From contig NZ_CP107929.1 of NCBI RefSeq assembly GCF_036017915.1, positions 5,150,001 to 5,214,000 of the forward strand: a stretch of 64,000 nucleotides of DNA. Direction: 5' to 3'. Position numbers and translations under genes: made by a program. This DNA is from Micromonospora sp. NBC_00421 (GTDB taxonomy: Bacteria > Actinomycetota > Actinomycetes > Mycobacteriales > Micromonosporaceae). This document shows positions 37,409 to 45,219 of this stretch, piece by piece. The notes under the pieces were generated by a model. It did no database searches, had not been told where the DNA came from, and saw nothing but the letters and a program-made list of their open reading frames with translations. Within the stretch, counting starts at the first letter, position 1, and the number at the start of each line of letters is the position of its first letter.

Positions 37409-38482
37409 CTACGGCGGTCGGGGTACTGGGCCGACCGGGCGTTGCAGGGACATGGCGAGGGGACGTCCGGTGGCCACCCGGAAGCCGCAGGCCGCCAGGA
37501 AGCGGGTGCCGAAGTGTTCCTCGACCACGGTACGGACCAGACCGATGCCCACCTCCTCCATCCGCTGTGCCATGGCTGCCACCAACCGGCTGCCGATACC
37601 GATCCGACGATGCCCGGCCGCTACCAGCACCCCGTCGAGCACCAGCTCGCGCGGCCAGTCCAGGTCGTCGCCGTAGACCAGCTGCGGATCACGCTCGTGG
37701 GCGCGCAGCTCCCCCAGCAGGGTGCCGTCGGGCAGTTCGGCCACGAACCGCCAGGCCGTCGGGGGCCGGCCGTCGCCCGCCACCCACCGGACCGTGGCGT
37801 CCCGACGGACCCGCTCCGCCGCCCGACGCTGGTCCCGGTAACCCCGGTTCCGTTCGTACGCCGCCGGCGGCAACCGCAGCGGCCACAGCGGAGGCGGCAG
37901 GTTGTACCAGTCTGCCCACCAGGCACCGGGCCAGTCCTTCGGCTCGTGCACCGGCCAGACGTCGAGGTGGGCGGGATAGCGACGCCCGGCGGTGTCCCGC
38001 AGGTCGTCGTGCGGCACCGGCGGCAGCGAACAGGTCATCCCCGCGGCCGATGTGTGACCGGTCGAAGTGACGGGGGTCGGTGCGGCGGTCGCGGTCTGGG
38101 ACTGGGGCGCGGTCTGGGACTGGGTCGCGGTCTGGGACTGGGTCGCGGTCAGTGCCGACGATGGGGTGGGGGCTGGGGCTGGGGCCGGGGCGGGAGTCGG
38201 GGGCGGGGCGGGAGTCGGGGGCGGGGCGGGAGGTGACGTGGTCGGCAGTGGGACCGTCGGCAGCGACACCGTCAGGGTCCCGCCGACCGCCTGCACCAGT
38301 CGCTCGATCGTGTGGAACCGTGGATCGACTGCCCTGCCCGACTCGATCCGGGCGATGGTCGCCTGGGGTACTCCCGAGCGCATGGCCAACTCCCGCTGGC
38401 TCAGATCGGCTTCTCGGCGTAGCGCCCGGACCGTCCGACCCAGATCGGCCGGTAGGGCGTCCCTGGTCGTCACGTCGACCAT
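37409..38482 (-). CDS. XRE-type HTH protein fused to a GNAT acetyltransferase
   Basis: A 357-residue fusion. Residues about 10-70 form a Cro/C1-type HTH (LRREADLSQRELAMRSGVPQ, ATIARIESGR). A low-complexity linker (about 75-140) has PPTPAPPPTPAPAP and TQSQTA repeats encoded by 18-bp units. The C-terminal GNAT-like domain (about 185-350) has the acetyl-CoA loop AAGHRRIGIGSRLVAAMAQR and VRTVVEEHFGTRFLAACGFR. It could be a regulator whose output is acetylation of a small molecule; the target is unknown. Alone on its strand, with two DnaA-box-like sites 44-64 bp upstream. Confidence 0.85.
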   Translation of the reverse strand: MVDVTTRDALPADLGRTVRALRREADLSQRELAMRSGVPQATIARIESGRAVDPRFHTIERLVQAVGGTLTVSLPTVPLPTTSPPAPPPTPAPPPTPAPAPAPAPTPSSALTATQSQTATQSQTAPQSQTATAAPTPVTSTGHTSAAGMTCSLPPVPHDDLRDTAGRRYPAHLDVWPVHEPKDWPGAWWADWYNLPPPLWPLRLPPAAYERNRGYRDQRRAAERVRRDATVRWVAGDGRPPTAWRFVAELPDGTLLGELRAHERDPQLVYGDDLDWPRELVLDGVLVAAGHRRIGIGSRLVAAMAQRMEEVGIGLVRTVVEEHFGTRFLAACGFRVATGRPLAMSLQRPVGPVPRPP

Positions 38483-38525
38483 GCTTCCGTTGTCCCGCTA
38501 CAGGTTCAACACCCTCGTTCCAGCC

Positions 38526-38546
38526 TGTGGATAACGCTGTGGACAA
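38526..38546. promoter_or_regulatory. Two tandem DnaA-box-like 9-mers
   Basis: TGTGGATAA (38526-38534) and TGTGGACAA (38538-38546) are complements of TTATCCACA and TTGTCCACA, the canonical and actinobacterial DnaA boxes, in the same orientation, 12 bp apart. They are upstream of the XRE-GNAT gene. They are too few for an origin. Confidence 0.55.
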
Positions 38547-38576
38547 CCGCCGGAGCTGGGGACAAGTTATTGAGGT

Positions 38577-38609
38577 CGCGTCCTTTGGAGCTGATGACGT
38601 CAGCGATTC
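38577..38609 (+). repeat. Dispersed 33-bp element, copy A
   Basis: Core TCCTTTGGAGCTGATGACGT continuing CAGCGATTC. It matches copies at 39922-39954 (minus strand) and 48144-48176. A 15-bp tandem array starts 122 bp downstream. The rest of 38483-38871 shows no gene. Confidence 0.9.
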
Positions 38610-38730
38610 ACCTCCCGGCTCACACATCCCGGCGATCTGTCGCTCTTCCTGGCCGGGGCTCTTCGGCACCCGGCCTCGACTCCACCGGAGGTTCCGGTCG
38701 CGGGCAGAGGCGGCTCGGGTGCGAAGCTGC

Positions 38731-38830
38731 GCCCGCCAGCCCACAGCCCGCCAGCCCACAGCCCGCCAGCCCACAGCCCGCCAGCCCACAGCCCGCCAGC
38801 CCACAGCCCGCCAGCCCACAGCCCGCCAGC
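38731..38830. repeat. 15-bp tandem array, six copies plus a partial
   Basis: GCCCGCCAGCCCACA repeats at 38731, 38746, 38761, 38776, 38791 and 38806, then GCCCGCCAGC. It lies 42 bp past the stop of the TPR-like gene. Confidence 0.97.
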
Positions 38831-38844
38831 CGGCGGGGCCGGCG

Positions 38845-38886
38845 GCGTGCCCATTTTTTGGCGAGGCGTGCCTATTCTTTGGCGAG
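38845..38886. repeat. 21-bp tandem duplication over the TPR-like gene's stop codon
   Basis: GCGTGCCCATTTTTTGGCGA plus G (38845-38865) is followed by a near copy (38866-38886, two changes). The second copy encodes the last residues LAKE and the stop of the gene on the minus strand; the first repeats them past the stop. Confidence 0.9.
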
Positions 38887-39333
38887 CTGCTGTGTCAGTA
38901 GATCCAGGCCACCCCTGATCAGCCTTCCGTAATCGTCGTCGCCGAGCGCGCCGATCCCCGCCTGCGCCTGCTGGAGGCACTCGCGTGCCCGGTCGAGATC
39001 GCCGAGCCTGCGGTAGCACTCTCCCAGGTTGAGGTGCAACGAGGGATACAGGGCAGCCACCGACATGGGCACCCCGGCCCGCGCGACCCGGTCGTCGGTG
39101 AGCAGATCCGCCGCCGCCAGGGCGCGCTGGTCCCAGACCAGCTCCTGCTGGACGTCGTCCTGCACATCGGCCATCGAGTGCGCAAGCACGCAGACATGCA
39201 GGGGATCACCCTGCTCCTCGCCGATTTCATCCCAGATCTGGGCGAACAGGTCGCGGGCAGCCGCAGGCCGGCCCTGCTGGTGGTGCAACTGCACGCCCTC
39301 GTTGATCCGGGTGAGCGTGTCATCGGTGTTCAT
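38872..39333 (-). CDS. Tetratricopeptide-like hypothetical protein
   Basis: A 153-residue all-helical cytoplasmic protein. MNTDDTLTRINEGVQLHHQQ starts a helical pair GRPAAARDLFAQIWDEIGEE, then HSMADVQDDVQQELVWDQRAL and a TPR-like unit SLHLNLGECYRRLGDLDRAR. GGGAGC lies before ATG 39333. It is common in actinobacteria as a solitary TPR protein; the partner is unknown. It is flanked on both sides by tandem repeats and by dispersed-element copies A and C. Confidence 0.75.
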   Translation of the reverse strand: MNTDDTLTRINEGVQLHHQQGRPAAARDLFAQIWDEIGEEQGDPLHVCVLAHSMADVQDDVQQELVWDQRALAAADLLTDDRVARAGVPMSVAALYPSLHLNLGECYRRLGDLDRARECLQQAQAGIGALGDDDYGRLIRGGLDLLTQQLAKE

Positions 39334-39514
39334 CGGCTGCTCCCGTGTCCGCCCTCGCCACCGGTACGCCCGCCGTCCGACAGTGACGCGGTGACACGTG
39401 CCTGTTCTCGCGACGATGGCATGGATCGTAGTTGCCGCGTGACCGTCAGCAGCGCGGGGATCGCACACCGCAGCCGGTACCGGGCCAGCGCCGAGATGGC
39501 CGACTGAGCCCCTG

Positions 39515-39850
39515 CCCTGCGCGGCGCGGCGCGGCGCGGCCCTGCGCGGCGCGGCGCGGCGCGGCCCTGCGCGGCGCGGCGCGGCGCGGCCCTGCGCGGC
39601 GCGGCGCGGCGCGGCCCTGCGCGGCGCGGCGCGGCGCGGCCCTGCGCGGCGCGGCGCGGCGCGGCCCTGCGCGGCGCGGCGCGGCGCGGCGCGGCCCTGC
39701 GCGGCGCGGCCCTGCGCGGCGCGGCGCGGCCCTGCGCGGCGCGGCGCGGCCCTGCGCGGCGCGGCGCGGCCCTGCGCGGCGCGGCCCTGCGCGGCACGGC
39801 GCGGCGCGGCGCGGCCCTGCGCGGCGCGGCGCGGCGCGGCCCTGCGCGGC
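39515..39850. repeat. 336-bp satellite of GCGGC and CCTGCGCGGC units
   Basis: Built of 5-bp GCGGC and 10-bp CCTGCGCGGC blocks; from about 39541 to 39680 the higher-order period is 25 bp, later it is irregular. It fills most of the gap between the TPR-like gene and mqnD. The rest of 39334-40311 holds dispersed-element copy C and a GGGCGGGAGC-rich stretch (about 40168-40232), with no credible gene. Confidence 0.97.
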
Positions 39851-39921
39851 GATGGCCGTCCCCTACGCCACCAGCGCGGACGTACTCACGCTCGCTCCCC
39901 TGCCATTCTGCTCTCCGCACT

Positions 39922-39954
39922 GACTCGCTAACGTCATCAGCTCGAAAGGGCGCG
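39922..39954 (-). repeat. Dispersed 33-bp element, copy C
   Basis: Read on the minus strand: CGCGCCCTTTCGAGCTGATG then ACGTTAGCGAGTC. It differs from copy A at about four positions. The satellite lies 72 bp away on the element's 3' side. Confidence 0.9.
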
Positions 39955-40311
39955 CAGGTGTACTCGTCGCCCCGCTCGGGTCGGGTGGGAGCCCGAGCCA
40001 GATGAAGGTCCGCGCCAGCCGGGCGAGGCCCAGCGGCCCGGACGACCTGCCCGGACGACCCGCCGGGGCGACCCCTCTCTCGGGGGAAGCCCTTTTCCGC
40101 TGCCGAGCCCCGGCCGGAACAGCAGCAGGGACGGGATCTCACAGAAGCGCGGCGGGCAACGGACATCCGGGAGCGGGCGGGCGGGAGCGGGCGGGAGCGG
40201 GCGGGCGGGAGCGGGCGGGAGCGGGCGGGCGGCATGCGTCCAGGGACGGGCGGGCGTCACATCGGGGTGGGGACGGCGGAACGGATCTCGGGGCGGGTTT
40301 ACGGTGGGGAC

Positions 40312-41268
40312 GTGGCGCTCTCCCTGGCGATCTCGCCCTGCCCCAACGACACGTTCGTCTTCGACGCGCTGGTGCACGGCCGGGTGCCGGGTGCTCCGCC
40401 GGTCGAGGTGACCTTCGCCGATGTCGACGTCACCAACACCGCCGCCGAACAGGGCGCTTTCGATCTGGTGAAGGTCAGCTACGCCGCGCTTCCGTGGCTG
40501 CTCGACGACTACCATCTGCTGCCCTGCGGCGGTGCGCTCGGCCGTGGCTGTGGCCCCCTCGTGCTCACCCGCACCGCCGAGACCCCCAAGGCAGGCAGCG
40601 CCACCCGCGAAAGCGGCCGCACCGCCCCCGAAACCCGCGACGCCGGGACCGCAGCGACCACCGGGACCGCAGCGACCACCGGGACCAGGGCAGGGCGGGC
40701 GGACCGGGTCGACCTGAGTGGGGCCACGGTGGCGGTGCCGGGCGACCGGACCACCGCGTACCTGCTCTTCCGGCTCTGGTCGGCGGGTCGGCCGCCGGCC
40801 CGGATCGAGGTGGTGCCGTTCCACGAGATCATGCCGGGCGTCGCGGCCGGCCGGTACGACGCCGGTCTGGTGATCCACGAGGCCCGGTTCACCTACCACC
40901 GGCACGGACTGACCGCCCTGGTGGACCTGGGCGAGTGGTGGGAGGCCGACACCGGCCTACCCATCCCGCTCGGCGCGATCCTCGCCCGCAAGGGCGCGGT
41001 CGACCCGGTGGCCGCCGCCGGCTGGGTCCGGGAGTCGGTACGCCAGGCGTGGGCCGACCCCTCGGCCAGCCGGGACTACGTGCTCGCGCACGCGCAGGAG
41101 ATGGAGCCCGACGTGGTGGACCGGCACATCGGCCTCTACGTCAACGAGTTCACCGCCGACCTGGGGGACGCGGGGTTCGCCGCCGTGGAGGCGCTGCTGG
41201 GCCGGGCCGCCGACGCCGGGCTGGTGCCTCAGACCTCCAACTCGCGGGCCACGGCGTGGACCAGTTGA
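40312..41268 (+). CDS. mqnD: 1,4-dihydroxy-6-naphthoate synthase
   Basis: A 318-residue enzyme of the futalosine menaquinone pathway that makes 1,4-dihydroxy-6-naphthoate from cyclic dehypoxanthinyl futalosine. Diagnostic N-terminus LAISPCPNDTFVFDALVHGR; also FDLVKVSYAALPWLL and ALVDLGEWWEADTGLPIPLG. GTG 40312 is used, with GGTGGGG just before. Residues about 84-128 are a low-complexity insert (TAATTGTAATTGT) encoded partly by an 18-bp repeat at 40645-40686, so it is longer than usual (about 280). The 3' end overlaps the convergent cold-shock gene by 40 bp. Confidence 0.92.
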   Translation: MALSLAISPCPNDTFVFDALVHGRVPGAPPVEVTFADVDVTNTAAEQGAFDLVKVSYAALPWLLDDYHLLPCGGALGRGCGPLVLTRTAETPKAGSATRESGRTAPETRDAGTAATTGTAATTGTRAGRADRVDLSGATVAVPGDRTTAYLLFRLWSAGRPPARIEVVPFHEIMPGVAAGRYDAGLVIHEARFTYHRHGLTALVDLGEWWEADTGLPIPLGAILARKGAVDPVAAAGWVRESVRQAWADPSASRDYVLAHAQEMEPDVVDRHIGLYVNEFTADLGDAGFAAVEALLGRAADAGLVPQTSNSRATAWTS

Positions 41269-41615
41269 GCGATCTTCTCCGCGGTCTTCCGGTCGGGGAA
41301 GCGGCCCCGGCGCAGGTCCGGCTGGACCTTGGCCTCCAGCACCTTGATCATGTCCTCGACCAGGCCGTGCAGCTCCTCGGCGGGTCGCCGACGCAGTTCC
41401 GCCATGGACGGCGGCGCATCCAGCAGCTTGACCCCCATCGCCTGGGTGCCCCGCCGGCTGTCCACCACACTGAAGTCGACCCGTTGACCACCCTTGAGCT
41501 CGGTGACACCCGCCGGCAGCGCGCCCTTCGGCAGGAACACGTCGCCCCCCTCGTCACTGGTGACGAACCCGTATCCCTTGGCCGCGTCAAACCACTTCAC
41601 TCGCCCCGTCGGCAC
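41229..41615 (-). CDS. Cold-shock domain protein with C-terminal extension
   Basis: A 128-residue actinobacterial Csp. The cold-shock beta-barrel (1-67) has RVKWFDAAKGYGFVTSDEGG (RNP1) and DVFLPKGALP (RNP2 region). The C-terminal helical extension (about 70-128), MAELRRRPAEELHGLVEDMI and onward, is typical of the longer actinobacterial form. It binds single-stranded RNA or DNA. The stop lies inside the convergent mqnD end, a 40-bp 3' overlap that could give antisense pairing. Confidence 0.93.
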   Translation of the reverse strand: MPTGRVKWFDAAKGYGFVTSDEGGDVFLPKGALPAGVTELKGGQRVDFSVVDSRRGTQAMGVKLLDAPPSMAELRRRPAEELHGLVEDMIKVLEAKVQPDLRRGRFPDRKTAEKIAQLVHAVARELEV

Positions 41616-41643
41616 CTTGGAACCCCTGCTTCACTCGACACGT

Positions 41644-42267
41644 CTACTGCTCCAAGGCTAGCCCGATGATCCGGTCGAGCGCCGCCGGGAATCCGGTGAG
41701 ATCGTCGAGCACCACCTGCGCCCCGGCGGCGCGCAGCTCGTCCGCCGGGCAGGGGCCGGTGGCCACTCCGACCCCCGGGATGCCGGCCGCCCCGGCCGCC
41801 GCCATGTCGGCCACGTGGTCACCGACGTAGAGCGCGGCACCGTGCTCCCGCAGCGACGTCGCCTTCTCCTCGGCGAACAGGTCCCCGGCCAACTCGTCGA
41901 CCGCCAGCCCGAGGTGGTCCAGGTGCAGCCGGGCCAGCCGACCGATCTTCGAGGTGACGACCATCACCCGACCGCCGTGCGCGTGCACCGCGTCGACCGC
42001 CTCCCGGGCGCCGGGCATCGGCACCGTCGGGGTGATCGCGTACGCCGGGTACAGCTCCCGGTAGGCCGTCACCGCCTCCTCCACCCGCTCGGCCGGGAAC
42101 CAGTGGGCGAGTTCGGTGCGCAGCGGCGGACCGAGCCGGGAGACCGCCAGCTCGGCGTCGACCGGCACGCCCGTCCGGGCGGTCAGCGCCCGGTAGGCGG
42201 CGGCGATGCCGGGGCGGGAATCGATCAGGGTCATGTCGAGGTCGAAACCGACCATCAGCGCGGACAT
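41644..42267 (-). CDS. HAD family hydrolase (phosphoglycolate phosphatase-like)
   Basis: A 207-residue HAD phosphatase. Motif I FDLDMTLIDSR, with Met where Gly is usual (DxDGT becomes DLDMTL), motif II VVTSK, a Lys in EEKATSLREHG, motif IV YVGDHVADMAAAG. The cap domain is about residues 15-80. The phosphate ester substrate is unknown. It is 28 bp from the cold-shock gene on the same strand and divergent from the helicase-associated gene. Confidence 0.88.
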   Translation of the reverse strand: MSALMVGFDLDMTLIDSRPGIAAAYRALTARTGVPVDAELAVSRLGPPLRTELAHWFPAERVEEAVTAYRELYPAYAITPTVPMPGAREAVDAVHAHGGRVMVVTSKIGRLARLHLDHLGLAVDELAGDLFAEEKATSLREHGAALYVGDHVADMAAAGAAGIPGVGVATGPCPADELRAAGAQVVLDDLTGFPAALDRIIGLALEQ

Positions 42268-42351
42268 CCTGCGAAGGTACCCGGACAGGTCAGGTCGAGC
42301 CGGACGTCCGGGGGGCGCGATCGCCCGGCAGCGGGCTAGCGTGGAACGACG

Positions 42352-44817
42352 ATGACCACCTCACTCGCCGACCACCTGCGCGCGCTGCCCGACGAGGCGC
42401 TCGCCGCGCTGCTCCAGTTGCGGCCCGACCTCGTCGTACCGGTGCCGGCCGATGTCTCCGCGCTCGCCCTGCGGGTCGAGTCGCGGGTGTCGGTCGCCCG
42501 GGCGCTCGACGGGCTGGACCAGTTCACCCTCCAGATCCTCGACGCCGCCCGGCTCACCCGGCACCCCTCGGACGGCACCACCTCCACCGAGGCCGTGCTC
42601 GCCATGGCCGCCGCCGGGCCGCACCCGCCCGCCCCGGCCACCGTCCGGGCCGCGGTGGACCGGCTCCGCGCCCGCTTCCTGTTGTACGGCCCGGAGCAGG
42701 CGCTCCGTGTCACCGGCAGCGTGGACGAGCTCGCCCCGTACCCGGCGGGGCTGGGTCGACCGGCGGAGGAGCTGGACCCACGGACGGCGGCGCTCTGCGC
42801 GGACCCCGCGAAACTGCGCCGGACGCTGCTCGCCGCGCCCCCGTCGGCGCGGGCGGTCCTGGACCGGCTCGCCGCCGGCCCGCCGGTCGGCAGCGTGCCC
42901 CCGGGCTCGTTGCAGGCCCCGGCGCTCGGCGCGGAGGACGACCTGCCCCCCGACCCGACCAACGGCGGCGCCCCGACCGGGTCGCCGGTGCGCTGGCTGG
43001 TGGAGGCCCGACTGCTGGTGACGGTCTCCGCCGGCACCGTCGAGTTGCCCCGCGAGGTGGGGTTGCTGCTGCGCCGGGACACCGGCCCGCTCGGGCCGCT
43101 ACGGACCAGCCCGCCGCCTGTCGAGTCGCCGCCCCGGGAGCCGAAGGCCGTCGACTCGGCCGGGGTGGGACAGACCATGGAGGTGGTACGGCACACCGAG
43201 GCGTTGCTGGAGGCGTTGACCGCCGAGCCGGCACCGGTGCTGCGCTCCGGCGGGATCGGGGTACGCGACCTGCGCCGGCTGGCCCGCTCGGTGGCCCTGG
43301 ACGAGCCGACGACCGCGCTGCTGGTCGAGGTGGCGTACGCGGCCGGTCTCCTCGGTGAGCTGGACCTGCCCGCCGCCGCCAGCCGGTACGGCGGCGAGCA
43401 GCAGGTCCTGCCCACCGGGGCGTACGAGGTGTGGCGGGCGATGTCGCTGGCCCACCGCTGGGAGCAGTTGGCCCGGGCGTGGTTGACGATGAGCCGGCAG
43501 GCCGGCCTGGTGGGGCAGCGCGACGACCGGGACCGCCCGATCAGTGCGCTCGCCCCCGAGGCGGAACGGGCCGGTGCCCCGGCCACCCGCCGGGCGGTGC
43601 TCGGGGTGCTGGCCGATCTGGAACCGGCCACCGCCCCCACCGCCGAGGAGGTCCAGGCGCTGCTGGACTGGCGGGTGCCACGGCGCAGCCGGGGGCGGGA
43701 GACCACGCACCGGGAGGTGCTGACCGAGGCGGCCCGGCTCGGGGTGACCGGCCTCGGCGCGCTCACCTCGTACGGGCGGCTGCTGCTCGCCGATGTCACG
43801 GAGACCGAAGAGCGGGGCGGTGACGACCCGCTGGGGTTGCGCGCCGACATCGGGAGCGGCGACCTTGCGAGCACGGTGCGGGCACTGGATGCGCTGCTCC
43901 CCGCCCCGGTCGACCACTTCCTGGTGCAGGCCGACCTGAGCGTGGTGGTGCCCGGCCCGCCCGACCCGACGTTGGCCGCCGAGTTGGAGGCGGTGGCCGA
44001 ACCGGAGTCGGCGGGTGGGGCCAGCGTGCACCGGGTCACCACGGCCAGCATCCGGCGGGCGTTGGACACCGGGTACACCGCCGACGATCTGCACGAACTG
44101 TTCCGCCGCCGGTCGCGTACCCCGATCCCGCAGGGGCTGACCTATCTGGTGGACGACGTGGCCCGGCAGCACGGCGGGTTGCGGGTCGGCTCCGCCGGTG
44201 GTTACGTGCGCAGTGACGACGAGGCGCTCCTCGCGGAGGTACTCGCCGACCGGCGGTTGACGCCGTTGGCGTTCCGCCGGCTGGCCCCGACGGTGCTCTG
44301 CACCTCGTACCAGGTGGGGCGGATGCTCACCGCGCTGCGCGACGCCGGGTACGCCCCGGTGCCCGAGGACGCCAGCGGCACGACGGTCCTGGCCCGGCCC
44401 CGGATCCGGCGGGCACCGGCCCGGACGCCGTCGACCAGCCGTACCCTCGATCCACTGGGCACGCCCCGGTTGGCGTTGCCCCGGCTGCTCGGCGTGGTGG
44501 AGCAGATCCGGCGGGGTGAGGCGGCGGCGCGGGCGGCCCGGCGGGCCCCGGCGGTGGTACGCGGCGGCGCGGCCCGTGCGGCGGCCGGACCGATGCCCGC
44601 GCACGGTCACGCCGAGGCGCTGGCGGTGCTCCAGCAGGCGGTCCGGGACAAGGCGCTGGTCTGGGTCGGTTACGTCGACGCGCACGGGGCGACGCTGTCC
44701 CGGCTGCTGCGGCCGGTGTCGATCGGGGCCGGTTACCTGCGTGCCGAGGACGAACGGACCGAGATGCTGCACACCTTCGCCCTGCACCGGATCACCGCAG
44801 CCGTGCGGGAGGACTGA
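42352..44817 (+). CDS. Helicase-associated domain protein (XPB-linked, Rv0862c-like)
   Basis: An 821-residue actinobacterial protein with a WYL/XPB-N-terminal-like architecture and no helicase motifs. Opens MTTSLADHLRALPDEALAAL with LDQFTLQILDAARLT; the C-terminal part (about 520-821) holds VDHFLVQADLSVVVPGPPD, the TASIRRALDTGYTADDLHEL winged segment and a WYL-like end KALVWVGYVDAHGATLSRLL. In mycobacteria the homologue sits beside the XPB helicase, as here 1.5 kb downstream, so a DNA-repair partner role is inferred. ATG 42352. Confidence 0.85.
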   Translation: MTTSLADHLRALPDEALAALLQLRPDLVVPVPADVSALALRVESRVSVARALDGLDQFTLQILDAARLTRHPSDGTTSTEAVLAMAAAGPHPPAPATVRAAVDRLRARFLLYGPEQALRVTGSVDELAPYPAGLGRPAEELDPRTAALCADPAKLRRTLLAAPPSARAVLDRLAAGPPVGSVPPGSLQAPALGAEDDLPPDPTNGGAPTGSPVRWLVEARLLVTVSAGTVELPREVGLLLRRDTGPLGPLRTSPPPVESPPREPKAVDSAGVGQTMEVVRHTEALLEALTAEPAPVLRSGGIGVRDLRRLARSVALDEPTTALLVEVAYAAGLLGELDLPAAASRYGGEQQVLPTGAYEVWRAMSLAHRWEQLARAWLTMSRQAGLVGQRDDRDRPISALAPEAERAGAPATRRAVLGVLADLEPATAPTAEEVQALLDWRVPRRSRGRETTHREVLTEAARLGVTGLGALTSYGRLLLADVTETEERGGDDPLGLRADIGSGDLASTVRALDALLPAPVDHFLVQADLSVVVPGPPDPTLAAELEAVAEPESAGGASVHRVTTASIRRALDTGYTADDLHELFRRRSRTPIPQGLTYLVDDVARQHGGLRVGSAGGYVRSDDEALLAEVLADRRLTPLAFRRLAPTVLCTSYQVGRMLTALRDAGYAPVPEDASGTTVLARPRIRRAPARTPSTSRTLDPLGTPRLALPRLLGVVEQIRRGEAAARAARRAPAVVRGGAARAAAGPMPAHGHAEALAVLQQAVRDKALVWVGYVDAHGATLSRLLRPVSIGAGYLRAEDERTEMLHTFALHRITAAVRED

Positions 44818-44821
44818 CCGC

Positions 44822-45073
44822 TCAGCGGCGGCTGCGGCGTACGGTGCCGATGACGGAGACGATGAGCAGCAGGGCGAACCCGGTGCCGGCGGCCTCACCG
44901 ACCGAGTCGATGAAGCCCTGCCGTTGCACCAGCCAGCCGAAGAGGAACCAGCCGACGACGGCGATCCCGGCGACGGCGTACCCGACCATGGTGGCCGTGG
45001 AGACCTCGTCGGTCGGTGTCACCCGGTCGCCGTTCGACGCGTCCTCGGCGATCATCTCGTGATCGACGGTCAT
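44822..45073 (-). CDS. Small two-helix membrane protein
   Basis: An 83-residue protein: an acidic N-terminus MTVDHEMIAEDASNGDRVTP, two membrane helices (ATMVGYAVAGIAVVGWFLFG; TGFALLLIVSVIGTV) and a basic end RRSRR. ATG 45073 has GGGAGGG upstream. It is convergent with the helicase-associated gene, five bases between stops. The function is unknown. Confidence 0.7.
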   Translation of the reverse strand: MTVDHEMIAEDASNGDRVTPTDEVSTATMVGYAVAGIAVVGWFLFGWLVQRQGFIDSVGEAAGTGFALLLIVSVIGTVRRSRR

Positions 45074-45219
45074 CCCAGCCCTCCCACCCCGTCCGGCCCC
45101 TGACTTCCAGGGTGGCACCCGGTCGCCAGGACGGACAGGGGGAAATACCCCCGATCCGGCCCCTATGGACAACTACCGAGGGGCCGGACCGAGACGGGCG
45201 GGGTGATCGGTCAGGAGGA

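Noticed and set aside
38526..38546. Replication origin
   Set aside because: Only two DnaA boxes, no dnaA or dnaN, no AT-rich unwinding region.
38731..38830. CRISPR-like array
   Set aside because: Units are head-to-tail without spacers and no cas genes are near; it is a minisatellite.
39330..40235. Arg/Ala/Pro frames through the GCGGC satellite
   Set aside because: Pure repeat translation in both strands; no ribosome site and no conserved domain.
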